Source: JBJXGE01 sp046154185
GTDB lineage: Bacteria; Planctomycetota; UBA8108; UBA1146; JAJFFE01
Assembly: GCA_046154185.1 (NCBI GenBank)
Contig: JBJXGE010000055.1
Location: 1-41,994, forward strand
Direction: 5' to 3'
Length of the DNA: 41,994 nt
Shown here: piece by piece, positions 34,720 through 41,994 of the stretch
Position numbering within the stretch: the first letter of the stretch is position 1
Layout of the letters: every line of letters begins with the position of its first letter
Program-made: the position numbers and the translations under genes
Notes under the pieces: generated by a model
Told to the model about the DNA's origin: nothing
Seen by the model: only the letters and a program-made list of their open reading frames with translations
The model's database searches: none

Positions 34720-34859
34720 TTCAGCCACGCGCCACCAGAAGAACTTCTCGTCAAGCCGCCGACGATTCCGCCCGAAGAGGAGAGTACAGAATCTCGATTC
34801 CGCTCGTGCCGGTCGACCGGCGCCGCGCAGCGGGAGGGGACCCTAGCGGAAGGACGACC

Positions 34860-35534
34860 ATGCTGCATCGACGACTTGTGCTCACTCTCATGCTTGGGCT
34901 CGCGACCGGTTGCGTCTCGGGCGACTCGCGGTTGCTCGCCCAAAAGGACATCGTCAATCCGAGCGAGCAGGATCGCAACTCCGTGCTCGACGTGAAAATC
35001 GAGAAGTACGAAAAGCTCGCCGCCGCGTATCCCAAGGAGCCGAAACACCGCGAGCGATTGGCGGCGTTTTACTGGCAGCGTGAGGACTACCAGCGCGCGA
35101 TCTACAATCTCGATCGCGCGCGCGAGCTTGATCCGAAGAATTCTAAATACGATCACTTCGAAGGCCGGATCCACCAAGACAACGGCAACTACGATCTCGC
35201 GCTCGCCTGCTACCAGCGTGTCCTCAACTCGATGGACAAAGACATGTACAGCGGACCGCACTACGACATCGCGTGGCTCTATCTCGAGCTCAAGCGGGTG
35301 CCGGAAGCCGTCGCGGAACTCGAGCGCTGTCTAGAGATCGATCCCGTCGACCCGACGCCGCACTACTTGCTCGGCAAGATCGAGTTCGAGCAGCGCGGCA
35401 ACAAGGAGGCGGCGATCCGTCACTTTGAGACCTACCTGGAACTCAAAGGGACGATCTATCACGAGGAGGTCCGCAACATTTTGATCAATCTGCAGCCGGA
35501 CCTCGGTCGCACGCGTTACAACCCGGAGAGCTGA
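34860..35534 (+). CDS. TPR-repeat lipoprotein
   Basis: A 224-residue lipoprotein. The ATG at 34860 has GGAAGGA about 6 bases upstream and starts a signal peptide with lipobox LATGC at about residue 18. The mature part has four to five tetratricopeptide-like repeats, for example YQRAIYNLDRARELDPKN, YDLALACYQRVL and VPEAVAELERCLEIDPVDPTPHYLLGKIEFEQ. Such proteins often serve as envelope assembly scaffolds. Transcribed divergently from thiS, with 221 bp between the two start codons, and nearly abutting the end of the convergent cyclophilin gene (6 bp between stops). No partner is evident. Confidence 0.85.
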   Translation: MLHRRLVLTLMLGLATGCVSGDSRLLAQKDIVNPSEQDRNSVLDVKIEKYEKLAAAYPKEPKHRERLAAFYWQREDYQRAIYNLDRARELDPKNSKYDHFEGRIHQDNGNYDLALACYQRVLNSMDKDMYSGPHYDIAWLYLELKRVPEAVAELERCLEIDPVDPTPHYLLGKIEFEQRGNKEAAIRHFETYLELKGTIYHEEVRNILINLQPDLGRTRYNPES

Positions 35535-35540
35535 AGGGCG

Positions 35541-37637
35541 CTACGGCGCTCGAGCGCGCGGCGCTTGCCGGACGAGCTGCTCGACGACGCGCGCGCTGAG
35601 AATCCGATCGCCGACCTCGATCTGATCGACGACGTCCATGCCGAGCAACACTTGGCCGAACACGGTGTAGCGACCATCGAGCCGTGGCACTGGCACGTGG
35701 GTGATGAAGAGCTGACAGCCGCCGGTATCGCGACCAGCGTTCGGCATGCCGAGCGTGCCGCGCAAATACGGTCGTGAATTGATCTCATCCGGTAAAGCGA
35801 TGCCCGCATCGCCAGCGCCATCGCCGTGCGGATCGCCGCCTTGGATCACGAACGCGGGCACGACGCGATGCCACACGAGGCCGTCGTAAAATCCCGAGCG
35901 CGCCAAGTGCATAATGTGCGAGACGTGGTGCGGCGCATCAGCAAGGAACAACTCGAGGACGATGAGACCGCGTGAAGTCGTCAGCTCCAATTGCGGATTG
36001 TCTTGTCCGAGCAGGTCCTCGGACCGAATCAGCGGGTACGAAAGCGATGCGCGTTCGAGCTGCGCGGACTCTGGCGCCGCGTCGCCGAGCACCGCCCGCG
36101 CCAGCGCGCGCACGGCCGGATACTTGTCGGTGAGCGCCGCGCGCGCCCGGCTCTCGAGCATCGCGCGCTCGTCCTTCAGGGCCTCAAACACTTCCTTCCG
36201 CGTTTCCCAAAACTCCTCCGCAAGACTCACGTCGTAGATTTTGAGCAACGACTCCTGCCATCGATCCGGCTTCTTCGCGCGCAACTCCGTGACGGCGGTC
36301 CCACGCACGGCGAAGTCGGCGTCATTCACGCCGGCGTGTACAACGTAGTCCCACACCTCGGCAGTCGGCAACTTCGCGAGACCGAGAACTGCCGCGGAAC
36401 GGACCCGGACATCAGAATCCTGGAGCGCACCGGCGAGCGGGATCAGCGCCTCGTTCCCGCAGTGCGCGAGTCCCTCGAGCGCGGCGGCGCGCAGCAGCGG
36501 ATCCGCGTCGCGCGCCGCTATCACGAGACCCTCGATCGCGCCGACTCGCCCGGCTTGCCCCCACGCCACGAGCGCCGCGCGTCGCACGGTGCGCGAAGTC
36601 GTCTCGGCGAGTAGCGCTTCGATCATTTGCGCCTCGATCTCGCCGCCGTGTTCCGCGAGCGCGACGAGCAACTTCTCGAGCACCAGCGGATGACTCTCGC
36701 GCAACAACTGTTCAATCAGAACATCGCGGATGCGGACGGCGTCCCCCACTTGCGCCTTACGAAGAAAGGCGAAACTATCGAGCGCAAACGCTCGCGCCTG
36801 CCAACTCGATTTCCCATCCTTGAGCAATGCGGCGAGCGGCTCGGTCGCGTCGGGATCGGGCGGATAGCGCATGCCATGCGCCGCGAAGGCGCGCACCCAC
36901 GGATCGGGATTCGAAAGCTGCGCGCGCAGCGCCGGCAACTTCGCAGGGTTGTCGAGCCGCGCCAGAGCATAAGCCGCGCGCCAGCGGACGTCAGAACTCT
37001 GGTCATCAGTCATTCGAGCGCTTAAGTCCGGTATGAACGCGGCGATTTGCGTACGACCCGCCGCGAGCGCGGCAGCACCACGCACCTCCGGATCATTATC
37101 AGCAATGAGCGCGGCAGCCAGAAACGCCATCTGACGCACCAAGTCGGCGCCATCCTTCAGCTTCAATTTCCCAAGCGCTTCCGCGCCGAGTGCACGCACG
37201 CGCGCATTGCCGTGACGGACGAGCAGCGTGAGCGGCTCAAGCGCGTCGGCAGTCGCGATTTGACCGAGGGCGAACGCGACCTCTTGCGGCACGCTGAGCG
37301 ATGCATCGCGCGCCGCTTCCGCAAGGAGCGGAACCGCGCGCGGATCGAGCAGTCGACCGAGCGCACGCGCCGCCCGGGCGCGCACGTGCGGACTCTCATG
37401 GACAAGAACGGAAGCGAAAAAATCGGGCGCGAATCGCCGCTCGAACTCGTATTGCCCGATGAGATCGAGCTCGTTGCGAAAGCGCTCCGGCCCGAGCCGC
37501 GCGCGGTCGCTGGCGCAACTGGCACAAACGAGGAGGAGAGCGAGTGCGGCGTGCGCCGACCATGGAATCGCGCGCCACCGGCAGTCGGGTCGACGATTTT
37601 GGGAGCTCGAGTCACGGGAGTTCGCATCACAAGTCAA
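35541..37637 (-). CDS. HEAT-repeat and cyclophilin-type peptidyl-prolyl isomerase lipoprotein
   Basis: A 698-residue envelope protein with three parts. An N-terminal signal peptide has a VCASC lipobox near residue 42. A long array of HEAT-type helical repeats covers about 60-520 (for example HVRARAARALGRLLDPRAVPLL and LLRAAALEGLAHCGNEALIPLA). A cyclophilin domain covers about 550-695 with YDGLVWHRVVPAFVIQGGDP and TLGMPNAGRDTGGCQLFI. The catalytic Arg (equivalent to the FHR arginine of cyclophilins) is present as WHR. It likely assists protein folding at the envelope, with the HEAT solenoid as client or partner platform. The only start that reaches the signal peptide is TTG at 37637, overlapping the YkgJ-type stop as TTGA. 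Confidence 0.87.
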   Translation of the reverse strand: MTCDANSRDSSSQNRRPDCRWRAIPWSAHAALALLLVCASCASDRARLGPERFRNELDLIGQYEFERRFAPDFFASVLVHESPHVRARAARALGRLLDPRAVPLLAEAARDASLSVPQEVAFALGQIATADALEPLTLLVRHGNARVRALGAEALGKLKLKDGADLVRQMAFLAAALIADNDPEVRGAAALAAGRTQIAAFIPDLSARMTDDQSSDVRWRAAYALARLDNPAKLPALRAQLSNPDPWVRAFAAHGMRYPPDPDATEPLAALLKDGKSSWQARAFALDSFAFLRKAQVGDAVRIRDVLIEQLLRESHPLVLEKLLVALAEHGGEIEAQMIEALLAETTSRTVRRAALVAWGQAGRVGAIEGLVIAARDADPLLRAAALEGLAHCGNEALIPLAGALQDSDVRVRSAAVLGLAKLPTAEVWDYVVHAGVNDADFAVRGTAVTELRAKKPDRWQESLLKIYDVSLAEEFWETRKEVFEALKDERAMLESRARAALTDKYPAVRALARAVLGDAAPESAQLERASLSYPLIRSEDLLGQDNPQLELTTSRGLIVLELFLADAPHHVSHIMHLARSGFYDGLVWHRVVPAFVIQGGDPHGDGAGDAGIALPDEINSRPYLRGTLGMPNAGRDTGGCQLFITHVPVPRLDGRYTVFGQVLLGMDVVDQIEVGDRILSARVVEQLVRQAPRARAP

Positions 37638-38071
37638 TTGTCGGTCTCCTTGCCGCTATCGGTTGCCGTGGAACCGCGCGCAATCGCGTCGATTTCTTGA
37701 CGCGTGTAACGGCGACCCCGATCAACGCCTTCGCACTCTTTTGCGACCGCCTTCCAACCGCGCGGACTTTCGATATGCGCCTTCCAAAATGGGAAAGTCC
37801 GGCACTGCTCCGGCCGCACCGGATAGATCGTGCAGCCGTCTTGCCAAAACACACACTCGTGATTGGGCTTCTCGGTCAGACTGAGTCGAGTGCCGACGCG
37901 TATCACAAACTCCTCGCGTACGTGCGCGGGCGAGACTTTGAGGAAGCCCGCTATCTCGGCGATCTTCGGCTCGTCGACCCAAACATACCCTTCGATTTTG
38001 CAGCAGTGGCCGCACTGCGTGCATTCGAAACGCAATCCGTCGCGGTACCAGGGACTCTTGTCGGACACCAT
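37634..38071 (-). CDS. YkgJ-family cysteine cluster protein
   Basis: A 145-residue cytoplasmic protein with the family's Cys pattern: FECTQCGHCCKIEGYVWV near residue 20, then HECVFWQDGCTIYPVRPEQC about 50 residues later. These eight or so Cys are thought to bind zinc or an iron-sulfur cluster in the family. The ATG at 38071 with GGAAAG upstream gives the usual length; the longer frame upstream has no family content. It is translationally coupled to the HEAT-cyclophilin gene through a 4-base overlap. The pairing has no known functional meaning. Confidence 0.83.
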   Translation of the reverse strand: MVSDKSPWYRDGLRFECTQCGHCCKIEGYVWVDEPKIAEIAGFLKVSPAHVREEFVIRVGTRLSLTEKPNHECVFWQDGCTIYPVRPEQCRTFPFWKAHIESPRGWKAVAKECEGVDRGRRYTRQEIDAIARGSTATDSGKETDN

Positions 38072-38167
38072 GCGCACTTTCCGGGTCGGAAGGCGGCCGC
38101 TCAGAATTTGGAAAACAGCCCACGCGAAAACTCCGCCGCGTCTATCTCCTATTGTCAGCGAAGAACA

Positions 38168-38250
38168 AGGCGACTCTTCCGGTCCGGCACAACTCCCCAT
38201 ACCTCGCCCATGTCGGCTGGGGAGTCGCCTCCTCAAATCCTGCGGCGACT
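38168..38250. repeat. Nested and alternative inverted repeats between two minus-strand genes
   Basis: AGGCGACTC (38168-38176) and GAGTCGCCT (38222-38230) are exact complements. Nested within, CTCCCCA (38193-38199) pairs with TGGGGAG (38218-38224). A third element, GGCGACT (38244-38250), overlaps the beta-helix stop codon and could pair with AGTCGCC at 38223-38229 instead. The outer helices therefore compete. No T-run follows, so it is not a plain terminator; an RNA switch, a processing site or a protein-binding site are all possible. Confidence 0.5.
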
Positions 38251-40486
38251 ACTCACGAATCGGCTCGATCTCAAGCGTTAGCAACGCATGGCCGTCAAGC
38301 TCGAAGTGCTCCACTCGCAGTTCGACCTCGCGCGCCGACTCGACGTGGAACTCGCCGACATCGCGCGTCGGCGCGTGCCAAGTCCAGTTATCGATCACCC
38401 GCTTCCCATCCACCGACACGCGAACGCCATCGTCGCTCATGGTCACAATTCGCCATTTTCCGCTCGCGAGCGGGACACGCGCGGTCGCAATCGTGCCGAA
38501 GCGATCGCCTTCCGGACCGGCGGCGCGGCTCGCTTCGCAAAGCCCCACGGCGCGCGGCCCACCGCCCCCGAATTGAAAGCGCACCTGGTTTACGGTGCTG
38601 ATGTGCGCGTCCGGTCCGTCCGCTTCTTTCAACCACGCGCTCAGATCCTCGCGCGGATCTTGACGCCAAGGGAAGACGCGCACACGCCATTCGATGTTCA
38701 ACAGCGTTCCGCGCACGACCTGCTCGAAATTCGACGCGACGATGCGTACCTGATAGGGCGTGACGCCAGGGCGCGTGGCTCGAACGTCGAGCGCGTGCGG
38801 TACGCCCGGAAGCGCCGAAGTCGCGAGACTATACTCGACGCCGTCGCCGACCCCGAAGGTCTCGATCTTGCTTTCGACGCCATGAACTTCGAACCGGTGC
38901 GCCGCGCCGCTCACGACCACGGGTCGAACCAGTGGTGACGCGAAATCCCAAGGCCCCCACTCCGTCATGATGATGTGCGCGCGGCTCAGCTCCGCCACGC
39001 GACGACGCCAGAGCTGCGCGCCCGGCTGCTGTTTTCCTTTGAGCGAGTACTCCGGCAAATGCCACGAAACATCGCCGCCGCTTGAAACGACCGGCGCCTC
39101 GCCACCGACGACGCTCATTTCTTGTCCGACTTCGACCAATTTGTTGTCGCTGAATTTCGTGCTGCGCGAGTCGCGCACTTCCAACGCGATTTTGTCGCCA
39201 TGGAACAAGTTGAAAGACACTCGGTTGTCCACCGAGCCGCGATGATTCGCCTTCGCCCACGGCTTCTCGAGCAATCCAGCATCATCGTCATCCCACAAGT
39301 GAACGCCGACCTTGTTGCGCAAGAACTTGTTGTCATGGATGACATTGTTGCACCCATGCTCGATGTTGACTCCACCGCGTTCGGGCCCAACACCCTGCTC
39401 GCCGTTGGCGTGGAAGACGTTGGCGCAAATGAACATGTCCTGCGAGTAGCCACCCCAGATTCCGCAGATCGCGTTGCCATCGAACTGGTTTTGAAGAATG
39501 CGATTGTCGAAGCTAAAAGTCAGCTCGAGTCCGTGCGCCGCCGCGAAGGAGAAGTCGTTCTCGACGATCAGGTTCGCGTTGCAACCGAGGCGGTGATAAT
39601 CCACCACGGCGCCCGATGCTGGTTGAATCTCGCCGAGCGCTTCGCGGCCCGCGAACGCGAATAGACCATCGCCGCAACAAACCGCCGAGTTGCGGGCGAT
39701 CACATTGCGCGAGCATTGTTCGAACATCAGGATACCGGCCGAGTCTTGGCCGCGGTTGTAGACACCGTGCGAATAACCACGCACGCAAAAATCGAAATAG
39801 TTGCACGTGATGTTGTTGTCGCACGATCGCCACATGGCGAGACCCCAGCCGGAGAGAAAACTCGCGTCGCAATCATAGACCAACGAGTGACTCACACGAT
39901 CAAAGATGATGCCGTTCTGTGAATCGCGTACGCGTGTGCGACGGACGATCACTTCTCGCGAGTCCTCGATGTAGAGGGCGGCGCCATACTGCAGAAGATA
40001 TTCGTTGTGGTCGTTATTGTGCGGCCACAACCAGTCGGCGCCATCTTCGGCAGTTGGCATCGAACGCAGCCGTTGCCGAAAGTTGCCTTGCAGCTCAGCT
40101 CGATGGATCTCGAGCTGAGGCGCTTGACTGGCAAAGACCCCGACCTTGAACCCGCTCACTTTGAGCTTGTGAAGTTTGACGCCACGAGATCCCGAGACGC
40201 GCACACCGATTCCGGTGAGGCTATCGCCCGGCGCGCCGTCGGCCGCGCCGCGCAGAACGCTCCCGTCCGCGAATTCGATGGTGAGGTTGTCACCGCGCAC
40301 CTGAATGACGCCATTCGCGTTGGCGTCGTGGATCACCAGGCCGGGGGCGATCGTCAGTCGGCAGGAATGATCGACGACGGTGTCGTCGCTCGCGACTTGT
40401 AGCTCGGGCAGCTCTTGCCCGCTTAGACTCGCGGCGGCAAACAGGCAACAACAGACGAACGCGAATCTGCAGGCAAATCGGGGCAT
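38249..40486 (-). CDS. Secreted right-handed beta-helix protein with C-terminal PA14-like domain
   Basis: A 745-residue exported protein. After a signal peptide (about 1-23) residues 40-440 hold a NosD/pectate-lyase-like parallel beta-helix with many Asn-rich coils, such as CDNNITCNYFDF, CSRNVIARNSAVCCGDG and CNNVIHDNKFLRNKVGVHLWDD. The C-terminal region ends in a PA14-like module with the signature GKWRIVTMSDDGVRVSVDG followed by KRVIDNW. The combination suggests polysaccharide binding or cleavage at the cell surface, but no catalytic triad can be assigned by eye. Conserved Trp and Asp in the turn around residue 395 are noted. The gene has its own upstream region and is divergent from the gene at 40740. 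Confidence 0.82.
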   Translation of the reverse strand: MPRFACRFAFVCCCLFAAASLSGQELPELQVASDDTVVDHSCRLTIAPGLVIHDANANGVIQVRGDNLTIEFADGSVLRGAADGAPGDSLTGIGVRVSGSRGVKLHKLKVSGFKVGVFASQAPQLEIHRAELQGNFRQRLRSMPTAEDGADWLWPHNNDHNEYLLQYGAALYIEDSREVIVRRTRVRDSQNGIIFDRVSHSLVYDCDASFLSGWGLAMWRSCDNNITCNYFDFCVRGYSHGVYNRGQDSAGILMFEQCSRNVIARNSAVCCGDGLFAFAGREALGEIQPASGAVVDYHRLGCNANLIVENDFSFAAAHGLELTFSFDNRILQNQFDGNAICGIWGGYSQDMFICANVFHANGEQGVGPERGGVNIEHGCNNVIHDNKFLRNKVGVHLWDDDDAGLLEKPWAKANHRGSVDNRVSFNLFHGDKIALEVRDSRSTKFSDNKLVEVGQEMSVVGGEAPVVSSGGDVSWHLPEYSLKGKQQPGAQLWRRRVAELSRAHIIMTEWGPWDFASPLVRPVVVSGAAHRFEVHGVESKIETFGVGDGVEYSLATSALPGVPHALDVRATRPGVTPYQVRIVASNFEQVVRGTLLNIEWRVRVFPWRQDPREDLSAWLKEADGPDAHISTVNQVRFQFGGGGPRAVGLCEASRAAGPEGDRFGTIATARVPLASGKWRIVTMSDDGVRVSVDGKRVIDNWTWHAPTRDVGEFHVESAREVELRVEHFELDGHALLTLEIEPIRE

Positions 40487-40537
40487 GGCGGGCTTTCCGT
40501 GCGAAACGCGGCTGCGTCACTCCTGACGAGTCGTCGA

Positions 40538-40562
40538 CGGCGACGCGTGTCGCCGAATTCTA
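40538..40562 (-). promoter_or_regulatory. Possible promoter box with adjoining palindrome for the beta-helix gene
   Basis: On the minus strand TAGAAT (40557-40562) resembles a -10 box, though nothing good stands at -35. Directly downstream, covering the expected start point, is CGGCGAC, a 4-base spacer and GTCGCCG (40538-40555), an operator-like 7-bp inverted repeat. The rest of 40487-40739 shows nothing clear. Confidence 0.35.
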
Positions 40563-40739
40563 TGCCGGCGCGATCGCATTCGACAGAGCCCTCGCCGACG
40601 ACAGAAAGGACACCTCGCGGAGTTTCTCAGAACGATGCTTGCGATCCGCTTCGTTGTCTTCAGAATACCGCGATCGATTCGTGTGAACCGCATCCCTCGG
40701 TTGCTCCCACTTTGGCTCTGTGGCCACGAAAGACCTGCC

Positions 40740-41600
40740 ATGCTCAGCGCAATTCGGCTCCGAATGTGGTCCTGCGTCGCTTTGTTCCTGATGTTCGGTA
40801 TGACTGTGGCGCGCGGGCAAACCGTGAGTATCCCGGACCCGCTCGGCGACACCGTTGACGGCCTCGGCAGCGGACCACGGCTCATGGACTTGAGCGAAGT
40901 ACAAGTCACGCCGACACCGCTCGGACTCGATGTCGTGATGAGTTTCTACAACGGCATTCTGCCGCCAGAGCTGTTGGCGCCGACGAGTGTCGTTGCGGTA
41001 TTCGATTTGGATGTGGATCGCGACGCCTCGACCGGCGGAGTGTCGCTTCAAGGGACGTTTCCTGGCTTCACAATTCTGGACTTGGGCATCGAGCGCCGCG
41101 TGCTGAATTTCGGCGTTTTCGCCGGATCTGCCGATGTTGTCGACGCCGATTTCAACTTCGTGGGCTCGATCTCCATCGACTACATGACGACGAGTCTGTC
41201 GTTCAGCGTGCCGTTCACGCTGCTCGGCGGCGGCGAGGACGGAGTGAACTTCACGGCGATTGCGGGCACGATCGATCAGCCGACGGACGCGCTCGGGGTC
41301 TTTGGCACAACTGCGATCACGCAGTTGCCGTTCTTGCGGGGCGAGTGCAATGCGAACGGCGTGCTCGATATCGGTGACCCGATTTTTCACTTGAATCAAA
41401 TCATGAGCGTGGGCGAAAAACTGCCCTGTGATGCCGCGTGTGATTCCAACGATGACCAAATCCTCGACATGTCAGACCCCGTGTACTTGCTTCAGCATCT
41501 TTTTCTCGCCGGTCCGCCGCCGCCCGCGCCGTACCCGGGTTGCGACATTGCGCCCGTCGAAACCGAACTGAGTTGCAATGCGTATTTGGGGTGTGACTAG
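40740..41600 (+). CDS. Secreted protein with C-terminal dockerin-like calcium-binding repeat
   Basis: A 286-residue exported protein. The ATG at 40740 opens a signal peptide ending near ARGQ (about residue 27); the ribosome-binding site is weak, and the longer frame from 40635 lacks a leader. Residues 30-210 form an all-beta domain of unknown family, with VVAVFDLDVDRDASTGG resembling a calcium or carbohydrate-binding loop. Residues 213-285 carry the paired loops GECNANGVLDIGDP and DSNDDQILDMSDP with the following LLQHLF helix and a PPPPAPYPGC tail. The same module closes or opens two other proteins in this window. The first loop has Glu in place of the usual first Asp. Function unknown. Confidence 0.8.
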   Translation: MLSAIRLRMWSCVALFLMFGMTVARGQTVSIPDPLGDTVDGLGSGPRLMDLSEVQVTPTPLGLDVVMSFYNGILPPELLAPTSVVAVFDLDVDRDASTGGVSLQGTFPGFTILDLGIERRVLNFGVFAGSADVVDADFNFVGSISIDYMTTSLSFSVPFTLLGGGEDGVNFTAIAGTIDQPTDALGVFGTTAITQLPFLRGECNANGVLDIGDPIFHLNQIMSVGEKLPCDAACDSNDDQILDMSDPVYLLQHLFLAGPPPPAPYPGCDIAPVETELSCNAYLGCD

Positions 41601-41688
41601 CCCCAGAGCAAGCGCTGCGCGTTCCGGTACTAGATTCTTCCTACGGGTGTTGCTCAAACACTCCTCGCGTTCGTCGCTCCCGACTCCA

Positions 41689-41719
41689 CGCGATGCGACA
41701 GCATTCAATCGGTGACGAC
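41689..41719. repeat. 31-bp direct repeat, copy 1
   Basis: This 31-mer (beginning CGCGATGCGACAGCATTCAA) recurs at 41964-41994 with a single T/C difference. The two copies lie 275 bp apart and bracket a group of palindromes. There is no gene inside. Confidence 0.85.
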
Positions 41720-41800
41720 TCGGACGACTCGATTTGCCATCGCCCATCGGTAGGCCGTTCGCCTCGCCATCGACACCGCGCATGCGGCGAGGATTGTCCT

Positions 41801-41914
41801 CCGGCCTTGCAGGCCGGAACGGTTCTCTGCCCTGACCCGGGGTAGACCGGCCGGGCCGGCGGACCGCCCCTGCCGGTCAACCCCGGGCTATAACCCGACG
41901 GGCCTTGCAGGCCC
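41801..41914. repeat. Palindrome cluster: two GGCCTTGCAGGCC hairpins around a large hairpin
   Basis: The same 13-base core GGCCTTGCAGGCC occurs at 41801-41817 (as CCGGCCT, TGC, AGGCCGG) and at 41900-41914 (as GGGCCT, TGC, AGGCCC). Between them is a larger hairpin at 41836-41887: CCCGGGG with CCCCGGG (7 bp), a 3x3 mismatch, then ACCGGC with GCCGGT (6 bp). The remainder of 41601-41994 has no gene. The layout resembles a small non-autonomous element or REP-type cluster. Confidence 0.75.
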
Positions 41915-41963
41915 TCAGATCGGATCGGCTCTTTTCGATCACGGCATCGCATCGCGAGGTCCG

Positions 41964-41994
41964 CGCGATGCGACAGCATTCAATCGGCGACGAC
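41964..41994. repeat. 31-bp direct repeat, copy 2, at the window edge
   Basis: Matches copy 1 (41689-41719) at 30 of 31 positions. It runs to the last base of the window, so the true repeat may be longer on this side and further units may follow. Confidence 0.85.

Noticed and set aside
34639..34860. TPP riboswitch upstream of thiS
   Set aside because: The conserved CUGAGA and ACCUGAUC-type elements are absent on the minus strand.
1..41994. CRISPR array, tRNA or rRNA genes, insertion sequences
   Set aside because: No regularly spaced short repeats, no cloverleaf-type sequence and no transposase were seen anywhere in the window.

Overview
The window is GC-rich bacterial DNA with densely packed, mostly minus-strand operons. 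It most likely comes from a member of the Planctomycetota. That is an inference from content, because no rRNA gene is present. The clues are a DUF1800-DUF1501 gene pair, three secreted proteins carrying paired dockerin-like calcium-binding loops of the form GDxNxDGxxxIADPIxLLxYLF, a VIT/vWA protein, a HEAT-cyclophilin lipoprotein and a beta-helix/PA14 protein. Many products have signal peptides or lipoboxes, so this is a cell-envelope and export neighbourhood.

Layout, left to right. A Kelch-type lipoprotein (249-2459, plus) is followed by a decayed fragment of a quinone oxidoreductase. An assembly-platform cluster of a type II secretion/type IV pilus-like machine follows on the minus strand: GspK, GspC-like, GspL (PilM-PilN fusion) and GspM/PilO-like (7986 down to 2847). 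Next is an efflux operon (15978 down to 8197) of a DUF971 protein, one RND adaptor and two different RND permeases. Upstream of it lie an AT-rich promoter with an operator-like inverted repeat and a short terminated RNA. A gliding-type ABC operon (22282 down to 16437) encodes ATPase, permease, a double-length GldG-like protein and a DUF4340 protein. A response regulator/histidine kinase pair (24830 to 22345) and a VIT/vWA protein (27225 to 24874) follow.

The roughly 1 kb between 27226 and 28290 holds almost no protein-coding signal. It does show two apparent noncoding RNAs diverging from a shared control region. The minus-strand RNA has a TTGACA-17-TATTAA promoter and an intrinsic terminator. 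The plus-strand RNA has a very strong intrinsic terminator and a run resembling the 16S anti-Shine-Dalgarno sequence.

The right third holds a plus-strand export operon (DUF1800, DUF1501, two-domain cupredoxin; 28291-32587) and thiS-thiG plus a CPBP protease on the minus strand behind a near-consensus promoter. After these come a TPR lipoprotein, a YkgJ-HEAT/cyclophilin pair, a beta-helix/PA14 protein and a third secreted protein with the calcium-binding repeat. The window ends in a cluster of palindromes bracketed by two copies of a 31-bp repeat.

Gene starts were moved from the longest open frame wherever a ribosome-binding site, overlap or promoter indicated a better one. All functional calls come from reading motifs by eye; no database search was possible.
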